NCBI RefSeq assembly: GCF_900109355.1
Contig: NZ_FOBF01000032.1
Coordinates: 19,299-83,298, forward strand
Source: Nonomuraea pusilla
GTDB taxonomy: Bacteria; Actinomycetota; Actinomycetes; Streptosporangiales; Streptosporangiaceae
Direction of reading: 5' to 3'
DNA: 64,000 nucleotides
Shown in pieces: positions 26,156 to 34,894 of this stretch. How positions within the stretch are numbered: the stretch's first letter is position 1; each line of letters begins with the position of its first letter. The notes below the pieces were generated by a model. The model saw nothing but the letters and a program-made list of their open reading frames with translations, was not told the origin of the DNA and ran no database searches. Position numbers and translations under genes: made by a program.

Positions 26156-27459
26156 CCCGCGAGCTTCCTGTTCGTCTGCTGGGTCAGCAGCGTGGCGGCC
26201 TCGGTCAGCGCCGCGGCCGGGTCGGCGCCCTTGAGCAGGACACTCGTCTGCGCGTCACTGGCGATCTTCAGCGCCCTGGCGTAGTCGCCCGAGTAGTAGG
26301 TGGCGTCGGCGCCTTCGGCGAGCGCGTCCACGAAGGTCTTGAGCGCGGGCTGGTCGCCGAAGTAGGGCTGGGGGGCGGCGAAGGCCGGGTCGGAGTAGGC
26401 CTCGGTCAGCGCGGGGAAGACGCCGCCCTCCTTGAAGGCCTTGGTGACGACCTCCGGCTTGGTCAGCGCGTACTCGACGAACGCGAACGCCTCCGCCTGG
26501 TGCGGGCTGGTCCCCGAGATCGACAGATGCGTCGAGTTGACGATCGCGGTGCGCTTGCCGCCGGCCGTGACCGTGGGGGGCTGCATGACCCGCCACAGGC
26601 CCTTCTGCTCCGGACGCATCTCGGGGATGTAGCTGACGGCCCAGGCCGCCCAGGGCAGCACGGCCAGCTTGCCGCCGCTGATGAGCTGCTTGGCGGTGTT
26701 CTCGCCGGAGGTGTCGGCGACGATGCCCGCGTCGTTCATCTTCTTGATGAGGGTCATCGCCTGGACGGCCGGCGGGGAGGAGAGCGTGACCTCGCCCTGC
26801 TGGTTGAAGTAGAAGGCGCCCTGCTGCTGGAGGAGCGACTGGAAGAAGTCCATGTCCGCGCTGCCCGCGGCGGGCTTGTTCAGCCCGATGAGGAAGGCGC
26901 CCGTCTTCTCCTTGAGCGTCTTGCCCGCCTCGATGGCGTCGTCCCAGGTCTGGATCTTCTCCGGATCGATGCCCGCCTTCTCGAACAGGTCCGCCCGGTA
27001 GAAGAAGCCGACCGGGTTGACCTCCCAGGGCATCGCGTAGACGCCGCCGTCCTTGCCGGTCACCGTGGGCCACAGGCCCTTGGCGAAGGCATCCTTGTAC
27101 TTGTCGGCGCCGAGCTTGCGCAGGTCCGCAAGCCCGCCGGGGAACTTGTCCATGTACCCGGGCAGGTAGTCGACGCCGATGTGCAGCACGTCGGCGAGGC
27201 CCTTGCCTCCTGCCGCCATACCGATGGTGATCTTGTCCCAGATGGCAGGGTTGCCGACCGCCTGGACATCGACCTTGATGCCGGGATGGGTCTGCTCGAA
27301 GTCCTTGGCGACGGCGGCCAGACCGTCGGAGGCGGGCTTCCAGCTCCAGACGGTGATCTTGACGGGCCCGCTGCCCTTCTCGGGGGTCTTGCCGCCACAG
27401 GCGGCGAGGGCGAGCGTGCCGGTGAGGGCGAGCGCCAGGGCTCCACGACGGTTGATCAT
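26152..27459 (-). CDS. Sugar-binding lipoprotein of Cluster B importer
   Basis: A 435-residue family 1 solute-binding protein. Signal MINRRGALALALTGTLALAAC has lipobox ALAAC-type with Cys21. Mature features include KITVWSWKPASDGLAAVAKD and AMPWEVNPVGFFYRADLFEK, a typical ligand-cleft segment. Its ATG overlaps the aminotransferase stop by 4 bp (27456-27459), which ties uptake and the PLP enzyme into one transcript. With a GH36 downstream, an alpha-galactoside ligand is likely. Confidence 0.93.
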   Translation of the reverse strand: MINRRGALALALTGTLALAACGGKTPEKGSGPVKITVWSWKPASDGLAAVAKDFEQTHPGIKVDVQAVGNPAIWDKITIGMAAGGKGLADVLHIGVDYLPGYMDKFPGGLADLRKLGADKYKDAFAKGLWPTVTGKDGGVYAMPWEVNPVGFFYRADLFEKAGIDPEKIQTWDDAIEAGKTLKEKTGAFLIGLNKPAAGSADMDFFQSLLQQQGAFYFNQQGEVTLSSPPAVQAMTLIKKMNDAGIVADTSGENTAKQLISGGKLAVLPWAAWAVSYIPEMRPEQKGLWRVMQPPTVTAGGKRTAIVNSTHLSISGTSPHQAEAFAFVEYALTKPEVVTKAFKEGGVFPALTEAYSDPAFAAPQPYFGDQPALKTFVDALAEGADATYYSGDYARALKIASDAQTSVLLKGADPAAALTEAATLLTQQTNRKLAG

Positions 27460-28541
27460 GTGTGTGTTTCCCTTCGGGGGGTGAGTGCTGCGCGCAGCCG
27501 GTCGGCGGTGTCGACGGGAGTGGTGGCGTGCGGGGAGAGCCGGATCCAGCCGCCGCGCAGCGTGGTGGTGAGCCCGGCGGCGCCGAGCGCCGCGTGCGTG
27601 CTCACGGGGTCGCGGCCGGGCAGTCGCACGCGCGCGATCCCGGCCGGCTCGCCGGGGACCAGGACTTCGGCGCCTGCGGCCCTGGCGGCGTCCAGCAGAC
27701 TCGCCAGGGTTCGGGCGATCTGCCGGGCGATGTTCGTTTCTCCGGCGGAGAGCACCAGGTCCATGGCGGCTCCCAGCGCGGCGACGGCGGTCAGGTCGGG
27801 ATTGGTGGCCGTGTGCGCGGCGGCTCCCGCCAGCGGCGGCGCGGGGTGCCGGACTCCGAACGGAGCCCGCACGCCCGACCAGCCGCCGAGACCTGGGGCG
27901 AGGCGGTCGGCCACCCGGTCGCGGACGAGCATCAGCGCCGCGCCCCAGCCCGCCCGCAGCCACTTCTGCCCGCCGCAGGCGAGCACGTCCGCCGCCGCCA
28001 CCTCCAGCGGCACCGCGCCGAGACCCTGGACGGCGTCCACCACCAGCAGGCGGTCCTTGCCCAGCACCTCCTTCAGCGCACCCAGCGGGGCGCGGTACCC
28101 GGTCGTGGCGTCCACCGCGCTGACCGCGAGCGCCTTGACGTCGTCGTCGAGGTGCTCGCGCAGGACGTCGGCGGTGATCGCGCCGGAGTCGATCCAGCGT
28201 GGCCGCGGGCCGCCGCGTTCCTGGAACCGCAGCCAGGGGTAGACGTTCGCGGGGAACTCGCCGCGCGGGACGAGCACCACGCCGCCGTCCAGCCCCGCCG
28301 CGGCGGCGAACAGCGCGTGGCTGGTGGAGGAGACGAAGGCCACCTCGTGCGGGGCGCAGCTCAGCAGGCGGGCAGCGGCGGCGCGTGCGCCGCTCGCCTG
28401 GAGCTCCAGTCTGGTGAGCGCCGTGGACGGATCACGGGCGAGCGACTCCGTGGCCTGCGCGACGGTCCGCGCGACGGCCAGCGAGGGCGGCCCGATCCTG
28501 GCGAAGTCAAGATACCCGGCCGGTTCCTGGAACTGGCTCAA
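27456..28541 (-). CDS. Class V aminotransferase-fold PLP enzyme
   Basis: A PLP-dependent protein of the isopenicillin N epimerase/selenocysteine lyase-like group. The PLP lysine is in ACGGQKWLRAGWG; LLVVDAVQGLGAVPLEV holds the cofactor-binding Asp and APHEVAFVSSTSHAL the phosphate-side residues. Starts are uncertain: I prefer TTG at 28541 (MSQFQEPAGYLDFARIGPPS), which lies just downstream of the LacI operator and matches where family members begin; the frame opens 81 bp further up at another TTG. About 361 residues. It heads the Cluster B operon, an unusual place for this enzyme; it may act on an amino sugar or amino acid released with the glycan. Confidence 0.78.
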   Translation of the reverse strand: MSQFQEPAGYLDFARIGPPSLAVARTVAQATESLARDPSTALTRLELQASGARAAAARLLSCAPHEVAFVSSTSHALFAAAAGLDGGVVLVPRGEFPANVYPWLRFQERGGPRPRWIDSGAITADVLREHLDDDVKALAVSAVDATTGYRAPLGALKEVLGKDRLLVVDAVQGLGAVPLEVAAADVLACGGQKWLRAGWGAALMLVRDRVADRLAPGLGGWSGVRAPFGVRHPAPPLAGAAAHTATNPDLTAVAALGAAMDLVLSAGETNIARQIARTLASLLDAARAAGAEVLVPGEPAGIARVRLPGRDPVSTHAALGAAGLTTTLRGGWIRLSPHATTPVDTADRLRAALTPRRETHT

Positions 28542-28550
28542 GTACGCAAA

Positions 28551-28562
28551 TTGAACGTTCAA
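28551..28562. promoter_or_regulatory. LacI-type operator 1
   Basis: TTGAACGTTCAA is a perfect 12-bp palindrome with the central CG that is usual in LacI-family operators. It lies about 10 bp before the preferred start of the Cluster B operon and should be bound by the LacI protein at 21706-22734. Confidence 0.72.
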
Positions 28563-28641
28563 ACCAGCTCCGACCAGGTAAATGACAGCGCGAGAGGAGG
28601 TAGAGGGGGGAGAGAAGCCCAACTACCGGGGAAAACCGTAT

Positions 28642-28653
28642 TTGAGCGTTCAT
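28642..28653. promoter_or_regulatory. LacI-type operator 2
   Basis: TTGAGCGTTCAT matches operator 1 at 10 of 12 positions. Its centre lies 91 bp upstream of operator 1, a distance that would permit looping by a tetrameric or paired dimeric LacI protein. No other copy of this motif was noticed in the window. Confidence 0.55.
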
Positions 28654-28760
28654 ATCCCGCGCAAGAGGAAGTTCGCCGCGAGGCGACGGAGCGGGGGATC
28701 AGGAGATGACGGAGGCTGAACGCGCGACGCCCGCGGACGGGGGGAGGCCCGCCGGCGAGG

Positions 28761-29000
28761 CGAGGCCTCGGCGTGGACATCCCGTCGCTTGAGGTGGCGG
28801 TGGAACTGGGTCAGCACGCACATGGTGTAGGCGTTCTTGCCCACCGTGCTGCCGTGCGGTCCGGCCCGGAACGCCAGGCGCTTCCACGACCCGCTCACCA
28901 GCGCTACGTCGATGTCGTCCTCGGTCACCATCTTCTTACGGCTGTCCAGCAGGCGCGGCAGCGTCTTCATCGCGGCCCGCACCCGCTGCGCTCGGACTTC
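28761..29000 (-). pseudogene. Tn3-family transposase fragment
   Basis: The minus strand encodes LPRLLDSRKKMVTEDDID, then VSGSWKRLAFRAGPHGSTVG and CVLTQFHRHLKRRDVHA, the highly conserved central DDE segment of Tn3-family TnpA (VLTQFHRHLKRR... is diagnostic). Only about 80 of roughly 990 residues remain; both flanks lose homology. It marks an old Tn3-family insertion at the boundary between Cluster B and the mobile region. Confidence 0.8.
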
Positions 29001-29121
29001 AGGCGGCGATGTGGGCTGCGAGCCGGTCCGCGATGCGGGGCTCGCGGCCGAGGAGTTCGGCCAGCAAGGGGTCGGCTCCGGCGAAGTAGCCCGCACGGGC
29101 CACAGTTGGGCCTCTCCAGGT

Positions 29122-29310
29122 TCAGGCTGCTCTGAGCAGGGATGACGCAATCGCGTGTACCTGGTGACAGCTTCGTTGACGACAGGCCGACCCGCACACC
29201 GCGTCGTGCCAGCCGGCCACGTCCCGGTCGCTGGCCAGCACCATGTGGTGGGTGCGCTGGTGGACGAACAGGTGAGGGTCCAGGCCCACCCACGCCGACG
29301 CCGTCGTCAT
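29122..29310 (-). CDS. Small hypothetical protein, possibly a fragment
   Basis: A 62-residue frame from the ATG at 29310 (MTTASAWVGLDPHLFVHQRT...). The composition (His, Val, Trp rich) is more protein-like than most antisense frames here, but I recognise no family and see no ribosome site. It could be the end of a larger lost gene. Confidence 0.28.
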   Translation of the reverse strand: MTTASAWVGLDPHLFVHQRTHHMVLASDRDVAGWHDAVCGSACRQRSCHQVHAIASSLLRAA

Positions 29311-29535
29311 GCCGCCCACGCTAGGCCGAGCTCGCCCCCGCGCGTACCTGCGTTTCCCGACTTCGCCGACAGACCGCACGCGCGTGCGCGCGAGCGGCTC
29401 CCGAAACTCCCGCTCCACGGGGACACGGGACGCCCGTGGTCCCATGCCTCGCTCGTGGCAGGGAAGCTCCTGGGCGGGCGAGGCTTTCGCCGCCGCCCCC
29501 TGCGGTGCCAGGAAAGTCCTCAGGTGACCCTGCCA

Positions 29536-29694
29536 ACCGCAGGGCGACCGCGTCGCGGGACGGCTCAGCTGCTCACCCCGGCCGACCGGCGCGGCCTGAC
29601 CCTGTTGTTCTGGCAGCACGTACGCTCCTGCGGCGAGGTACGGCTGAACCTGAACGCACGGCTGAACCTCGGCCGGCTGCCCGCCCAGCCCTGA
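29536..29694 (+). pseudogene. Possible C-terminal tail of a Tn3-type transposase
   Basis: The plus-strand frame LLTPADRRGLTLLFWQHVRS followed by CGEVRLNLNARLNL and a stop at 29692-29694 resembles the C-terminus of actinomycete Tn3-family transposases. It is opposite in orientation to the fragment at 28761, so either two elements decayed here or part was inverted. Weak, motif-based call. Confidence 0.32.
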
Positions 29695-29747
29695 CCAGGA
29701 CGGGCCGGTTGCGGCCGCCGCTGTCTCGGCTTGGGCATGATGGGCAG

Positions 29748-30206
29748 GTGCTGATTCGTATCGAGGCGTCCGAGCTGCCGGGACGCGAGTGCGGGCGGGA
29801 TCCGGACTTCCCCGGCTACGCCAACATCCATGTCGGGGTGCAACGGCGCGAGCGCCGCGAAGAGCTGCTCGGCCTGACGCCGGGCGATGCCCCGTCGGCG
29901 GCCTGGGAACTGGAAGTGACGCCCACCCGGACGGAGCCCGGTTGGGATCTGCGTGGCCCGTTCGTGCAGGGCAGGCCGGGAGGCCGGTTCGTCTACCTGT
30001 CGTGGGGGACGGTGGGTGAGGACGGGGCGTTCGCGATGTTCCGGCGGGCCAAGCTGTGGCTGGACGCGATCCCCGCCCAGGTACTGGAGGACGCCGTGGC
30101 GGGGGGTGTGTTGGTGGCACGGTTGGGGCTGACCGACGCCAAGGGGCAGCCGTTGTGCGCGGCGGTCCGCCCCCCGCTGGTGGAGTGGTCGGCTCCGTCG
30201 GGCTGA
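29748..30206 (+). CDS. DUF5990 family protein
   Basis: A 152-residue cytoplasmic protein starting with GTG at 29748 behind GGGCAGG. It has features I associate with the actinobacterial DUF5990 group: LIRIEASELPGRECG, an IHVGVQRRER strand, and WDLRGPFVQGRPGGRFVYLS. Function of the family is unknown. Intact and not obviously part of an operon; surrounded by decayed elements. Confidence 0.75.
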   Translation: MLIRIEASELPGRECGRDPDFPGYANIHVGVQRRERREELLGLTPGDAPSAAWELEVTPTRTEPGWDLRGPFVQGRPGGRFVYLSWGTVGEDGAFAMFRRAKLWLDAIPAQVLEDAVAGGVLVARLGLTDAKGQPLCAAVRPPLVEWSAPSG

Positions 30207-30552
30207 GGGTCGCCAGCCGCCGCGATCTTCGTCATCACCTGTCCAACTGGTCTCCCACCGGGTGGATCCGGCCGGCCTCGGTCGCGTACTTCACGGTGGC
30301 CGCCACCTGCCGGGTGCGCTGGGTGGCGGCGATCGGCGTCGTCCAGCTCGTCTATTCGGCTGTCGACGCCCGCTGGATCATCGACAGGAACCTGGAGCGC
30401 TACCTGATCCACACCGTCGGCGAGGGCCTGCTGCCGGCCATCCTCATCGGCGGTGGACTCGCCTACGCCGCGTCGCTGCGCTGGCGGGACCGCATGCAGC
30501 CCGGCCGCAGCGCTGGCGGGACCGCATGCAGCCCGGCCGCAGCGCTGACTGA
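30185..30552 (+). pseudogene. Small membrane protein disrupted by a 32-bp duplication
   Basis: From a GTG at 30185 the frame encodes two hydrophobic segments (VAAIGVVQLVYSAV and GEGLLPAILIGGGLAYAAS) joined by DARWIIDRNLERYLIHTV. Near its end an exact 32-bp tandem duplication shifts the frame; with a single copy the protein would stop at 30550-30552 after QPGRSAD. I do not recognise the family. The start overlaps the 3' end of the DUF5990 gene. It may be a two-helix membrane protein or the tail of something larger. Confidence 0.42.
30479..30542 (+). repeat. Exact 32-bp tandem duplication
   Basis: The unit at 30479-30510 is repeated without change at 30511-30542. Because 32 is not a multiple of three, it changes the reading frame of the small membrane protein it lies in. 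The perfect identity implies a recent event, or an assembly artefact. Confidence 0.9.
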
Positions 30553-30818
30553 ACCCTGCCGAGACCGGGTCCAGGCAAGGCGGAGGCGCAGGCCTCGCGC
30601 GCGTACGCGTGAATGCCTCGCGAAACTCACCCTTCACCGCCCACGGGACCACAGGCTGCCCGTGCTCCCGTGCCGGGTGAGCGGGTCAGGGGCCGGCCTC
30701 GTAGCCGGGCGCGCCGCTGCGGCACAGCGGGCGGCAGGGCTGCCCCGTGGTAGGGCGGAGCCCGGCGCCGCCCGGGTCGTGGGTGGGGGCCGCCCTGCCG
30801 GACGACGCGGTCAGCGGC

Positions 30819-31559
30819 TCAGACCAGCGCGCCGGCCAGCAGAAAGATCGCGGTTCCGTGGGCGAGGGCGGCCGCGATGACACCGGAGCGCAGCCGCAGG
30901 AAGGCGCAGATCAGCCCTTCGTAGAGGGTGAAGGCCAGGAGCGGCCAGCCGACGTCGGTCACGGTCGAGGCCAGGAAGGCGTGGCAGGCGGCGAACAGCA
31001 GGGCCGACAGCAACGCCGCGCGAACGGCTCCGGCATGCTGCTCCAGCCGGCCCTGCAGGAACCCGCGGAAGAGCACTTCCTCGGCGAGGTTGCCCGCCAG
31101 ACTGAATGCCAGCAGCACCGGCAGCAGCGTGACGGCGACCGAGCCGCCCCGCGCCGGCAGCGGCGTCGGCAGCGACAGCAGCAGCACCGGGGCGGCGGCC
31201 AGCGCGCCGCCGCCAATGCCGAAGGCGAGGGTGACCGGGGTGAAGCGGCCCCAGCGCACCAGCGAGCGCAGCCCGCGGTCCACACACAGCACGGCGGCGG
31301 TCAGCGCCACCGTGCCGAGGCCGAACAGCAGCAGGATGCCCGCCTGGTCGGTGAAGCGCAGCCATGGCACCCCTCCCGCGGCGCCCAGCCGCCAGAACCC
31401 GAGCGGCGTCATCGCATCCCTGATCAGGACGAAGCCGAAGACGAGGATCAGGATGCGCAGCAGCGGGTCCCGCTCGTTGCGCGCCAGCGCGAAGGACGCG
31501 CCGATCAGCAGCAGGCCGGGCAGGATCCAGGCGCTGTAATCCAAGAGGCTGGGCAGCAC
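30819..31559 (-). CDS. CPBP-family intramembrane metalloprotease
   Basis: A 246-residue multi-pass membrane protein with the Abi/CPBP motifs in order: EEVLFRGFL (motif 1, Glu-Glu-x3-Arg), FAACHAF (motif 2) and LAHGTAI (motif 3 His). About seven hydrophobic segments are visible. Such proteins cleave substrates inside the membrane, and in Gram-positives often process or confer immunity to peptides. It is divergent from a TetR gene across an inverted repeat and probably regulated by it. Confidence 0.9.
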   Translation of the reverse strand: MLPSLLDYSAWILPGLLLIGASFALARNERDPLLRILILVFGFVLIRDAMTPLGFWRLGAAGGVPWLRFTDQAGILLLFGLGTVALTAAVLCVDRGLRSLVRWGRFTPVTLAFGIGGGALAAAPVLLLSLPTPLPARGGSVAVTLLPVLLAFSLAGNLAEEVLFRGFLQGRLEQHAGAVRAALLSALLFAACHAFLASTVTDVGWPLLAFTLYEGLICAFLRLRSGVIAAALAHGTAIFLLAGALV

Positions 31560-31624
31560 GAAGACGTCTCCGTTCGAGGGCGAGGGGACGAGGAGAGGGG
31601 CGGGCGATCGGCCCGCCGTTCAAT

Positions 31625-31659
31625 AATGCGAGCTATTCTCAGTTTTCGGTACTCGCATT
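31625..31659. promoter_or_regulatory. Inverted repeat, candidate TetR operator
   Basis: AATGCGAG (31625-31632) and CTCGCATT (31652-31659) are perfect 8-bp inverted arms with a 19-nt spacer, located between the CPBP and TetR genes. Overlap with both promoters is expected. A wide spacer of this kind suggests two protein dimers or a long operator. Confidence 0.58.
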
Positions 31660-31667
31660 GGAGGCTC

Positions 31668-32279
31668 GTGCTCACGCCGCGTAAACAGCCCCGCCAGCAG
31701 CGCTCCCGCGAGACGGTCGCGGTGATCCTGGAGGCGGCGGCTCAGCTTTTCCAGCGCCATGGCTACGCCGGCACCACTACCAACAAGATCGCCGAACGCG
31801 CGGGGGTGTCGATCGGATCGCTGTATCAGTACTTCCCCAACAAGGACGCGCTGCTGGTGGCGCTTGCCGAGCACTACCTCACGCAGAGCGCCGAACAGGT
31901 CGCCCAGGTCTTCAGCCGCGCCGCCGAGCATCGCCCGTCCCTGCACGATCTGCTCACGGACCTGGTGGGATGCGTGGCCGATCTGCACACCGATCGGCCG
32001 GAGTTGCACCGGCTGCTGTTCGACCAAGCCCCCCGCACCCCTGGCCTGGTCACCCGCTTCCGGCAAGCCGAACAGCAGATCGCCGGCGCCCTGGCCGGCG
32101 AACTGCGCCGCCTTCGAGCCGGTGGCCCCGATCCGGGATTGAGCGCGCTGCTGGCCGTGCAAGGAATCGAGGCGCAACTGCACGGCGCCCTGCTCGATCA
32201 GCCAGACGGCCGCGACACCAGCGGCCACGTGCAAGCCGTGATCCGTCTCTGGCACCGAGCTCTTGCCGCAGCGCCGTAA
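31668..32279 (+). CDS. TetR family transcriptional regulator
   Basis: A 203-residue TetR protein from the GTG at 31668; GGAGG lies immediately before it, while an ATG at 31626 would place the start inside the inverted repeat. The HTH is TTTNKIAERAGVSIGSLYQYF with the conserved PNKDALLVALAEHY after it, and the C-terminal ligand domain is complete (HRLLFDQAP...). It likely represses the divergent CPBP protease gene and itself. Effector unknown. Confidence 0.9.
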   Translation: MLTPRKQPRQQRSRETVAVILEAAAQLFQRHGYAGTTTNKIAERAGVSIGSLYQYFPNKDALLVALAEHYLTQSAEQVAQVFSRAAEHRPSLHDLLTDLVGCVADLHTDRPELHRLLFDQAPRTPGLVTRFRQAEQQIAGALAGELRRLRAGGPDPGLSALLAVQGIEAQLHGALLDQPDGRDTSGHVQAVIRLWHRALAAAP

Positions 32280-32619
32280 CGGCCGGGAACGGGATCCGCT
32301 CCTCCAGGTCAGCGCAGGCGCCTTCTCACCTCCGCCCCTCCGGGGTGGTGGCGACATCCCCGTGATCCCGCGCCGCCCCCCACGGCGGCGGCCGCGACGG
32401 TCAGCGACCACCCGGCCCGCTCCAGGGCCGCGGCCAGGCGCTCGCGGCCGGCCAGGTTCAGGCCGGCTTCCTGGAGATGGTGGGTGAGCAGTTCCAGATG
32501 CGTGGCGAAGCGCATGCCAGGCGTCGGCGGCGATGTCGGCCAGGTCGCGCTCGTCAGGGGACGGCGGGGAGCGAGCGGGCTCACCAGGCCCCGACGGTAC
32601 GCCGGGAGCCGACACCTGT

Positions 32620-33220
32620 CCGGGCCTTGGCAGACCTCTTCCGCATCGACTCCGTCCACACCGGCTCCGCCGGTGTAGACGGGTTCCTCGGCAACGAGTG
32701 GGTCGCCCGCTACCGGATCAGGGTGGGCAGGGAGATCGGCTCGGCGGCGCTGGTGGCCGACGGCCTGCACGCCCGCACCGACGGCTTCACCTCGCTGGCC
32801 GTGCTGCTGGGAGCCGGTGGGGCGGCGCTCGGGTTCCCGCTGGCCGACCCCATCGTGGGCCTGCTGATCACCGTGGCCATCTGCTTCGTTCTGCGCGACG
32901 CCGCCCGCGAGATCTACCACCGGCTGATGGACGCGGTCGACCCCGAGCTGATCGCCCAGGCGGAGGAGACCCTGGCGGCGGTGCCCGGTGTGGAGCGGGT
33001 CGGGGCGGTCCGGCTGCGCTGGGTGGGTCACGCGTTGCGGGCCGAGGTCGAGATCGGCGTACGTCATGACGCCTCGCTCATCGAGGCGCACGGCGTCGCC
33101 GTGGAGGCGGAGCACCGGCTGATCCACGAGTTGCCGCGGCTTCGTGCGGCGACGGTGCACGCCGACCCGGACGGCCCGGCCGGTACCGATCATCACGCCG
33201 TTCTCCTCACCCACCGGTAA
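32620..33220 (+). pseudogene. 5'-truncated cation diffusion facilitator
   Basis: The C-terminal half of a CDF metal exporter: NEWVARYRIRVGREIGSAAL, then VADGLHARTDGFTSLAVLLG with the HxxxD metal site (HARTD), two membrane segments and the cytoplasmic ferredoxin-like domain ending TDHHAVLLTHR. The first two or three helices with the other DxxxD metal site are missing. Upstream 32286-32620 contains only short unmatched frames on either strand, so the front was deleted. The remaining part cannot transport by itself. Confidence 0.68.
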
Positions 33221-33290
33221 TGCCAGGTAAGGGCTGTTCTGTCGGTAGCTTGTGCCAGGATGACGCGTCGGCGATTCAGGGGGACGGCGC

Positions 33291-34425
33291 ATGCTGAGAT
33301 CTTTGCCCGTGGCGGCCAGGACGCTGGTGTGGGTGCGCATCCTCAACGCTCTCGGCGCCTACGCCCTGTCGTTCCTGGCGGTGCTGACCGGGCCTGAACT
33401 GGCCGCGGTGGCGCTGGCTCTGTTCGGGGTCACGGCGCTGATCTCGCGGTGGGCGGGGGCGTTCCTGCTCGATCGGTTCTCGCCGCGCACGGTGCTGGCC
33501 GCCGGGTTGGTGGCGACCGGCCTGTCGCTGGCCGGGCTCGCGCTGGCGCACGGCCAGGTGCAGGTGCTGGCGGCGATCGCGGTGGTGGGACTGGCCTTCG
33601 AGGTGTACGAGCCGGCGTCGCAGGAGTTGCTGGCCCGGGCGAGTACGGGAGAGCCGGCGGCATCACGCGTACGCGGTGATGGGAGTGGCGCTGTCGGCGG
33701 CCGGGGCGGCTGCGGGGCTGCTGGCGGCGGTGCTGCTGCCGCTGGGAGTGCGCTGGCTGGTGGCCGCCGACGCGCTCACCTGCCTGGTGGCGGCGGCCGT
33801 CGCGGTGACCTTCCTGCCCCGTGAGCTCGGCGGAGGCGGCGGCCGCAGACAGCGTGCGGGAGCAGGTGGGCGGTGGCGGCCACCTGCGGCGCTGATGCGA
33901 CTGACCGTGGCGGGCACCGCGTTCGCGGTCGGCTCCCTGGCCGTGATGATGTACCTGCCGCTGGCGCTGCTGGAGCGGGGCGCGCCGGCGTGGCTGCCGG
34001 GCCTGGCGCTCGCGGGCGCGGCCGTGCTGGCGCCGGTGGCCCTGTGGCCGTCCCGGCGGCTGCTGGCCGGGCGCTCGCATGCGGTGATCCTCGGCGTCGG
34101 CACGGTGCTGCTGGGGGTGCTCGCGCTGATCATGGCGGTCACGGCCAGTCCAGCCGTGACGATCGGCGCTTACCTGGCCTGCACGGTACTGAACACTGTG
34201 CTGCTGGGCCGCTGGCAGTCCGCCGTGGCCGACGCCGCGCCCGAAGCCGATCGACCACGCTGGTTCGCCTTCCAAGGATCTTCATGGGGCGTGGCGCAAC
34301 CGGCCGTGCCGCCGCTGGCCGCGCTGGCCGGCACCGCGGCCGGCGCCGTGGGGGCGGGCGCCTTCCTGGCGGCCGGCGTGGCTTTCCTGATGGTGCCCTT
34401 CATGCTGCGCCGCATCGCTGCCTGA
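33291..34425 (+). pseudogene. MFS transporter broken by a single frameshift
   Basis: The first frame from the ATG at 33291 encodes transmembrane segments 1-4 (LNALGAYALSFLAVLTG ... VVGLAFEVYEPASQELLARA). The second frame, open from 33676, continues with the rest (VALSAAGAAAGLLAAVLLPL to FLMVPFMLRRIAA). The shift lies about 33650-33670, where the next frame would read RRHHAYAVMGVALS. Apart from this one indel the approximately 378-residue transporter is complete. No slippery heptamer is seen at the junction, so a mutation or sequencing error is more likely than programmed shifting. Confidence 0.75.
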
Positions 34426-34461
34426 CCTCGATCAGGACCGGCGGCGCGCTCCGGGGTCTCG

Positions 34462-34834
34462 CCCCTATCCGGACCGGGAAGATCGCCGCGCGCGGCAGCC
34501 TCGGCCCGCTGCTGACCGTCCAGCCGTACCAGCCTGTCTACGAGGGCGACCGGCCCAGCACGGCGGAGCGGGCGCGCACGGCAGGACGGGAGGCCATGCA
34601 TCAGTCGTGGGCCGACGCCCAGCGGGAGGTGGAGGAATGGTTCGACGCGCGCGCATCGACGAGGCCGCCGCGCGCCGGATCTTTGGCATCCTCACCTGGT
34701 TCTCCCGGACAAGGGAGGCCTACGACCGGGAACGCGACTTCATGATCGGCCAGGGCATCCCCGCCTCGTTCCTTCCCGATCCCGAGCCGGGTCGTTTCGT
34801 CTCCTCGGCCTCCTCCTCCCGAGCGTGTCCCTAG
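34462..34834 (+). pseudogene. Unrecognised decayed gene in two frames
   Basis: One frame gives LLTVQPYQPVYEGDRPSTAE and QSWADAQREVEEWFDAR; another continues from about 34640 with RIDEAAARRIFGILTWFSRT and YDRERDFMIGQGIPASFLPD. They join naturally at about 34645, suggesting one protein with a frameshift, but I cannot name it. The remaining 270 bp up to 35102 hold the hairpin and left arm of the long inverted repeat. Confidence 0.35.
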
Positions 34835-34873
34835 CCCCCACAACTAAGCTGATCTGCGCAGGTCAACCGGTTT

Positions 34874-34894
34874 CCGAGAAGATCGTGTTCTCGG
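34874..34894. repeat. Hairpin at the outer edge of the 129-bp repeat
   Basis: CCGAGAA-gatcgtg-TTCTCGG is a perfect 7-bp-arm inverted repeat. Its right arm ends where the 129-bp repeat begins. No equivalent hairpin flanks the right-hand copy, so it belongs to the original left-hand sequence. Confidence 0.55.

Noticed and set aside
33640..33680. Programmed frameshift in the MFS transporter
   Set aside because: No slippery heptamer, hairpin or upstream Shine-Dalgarno-like stimulator is visible at the junction, so an ordinary indel is simpler.
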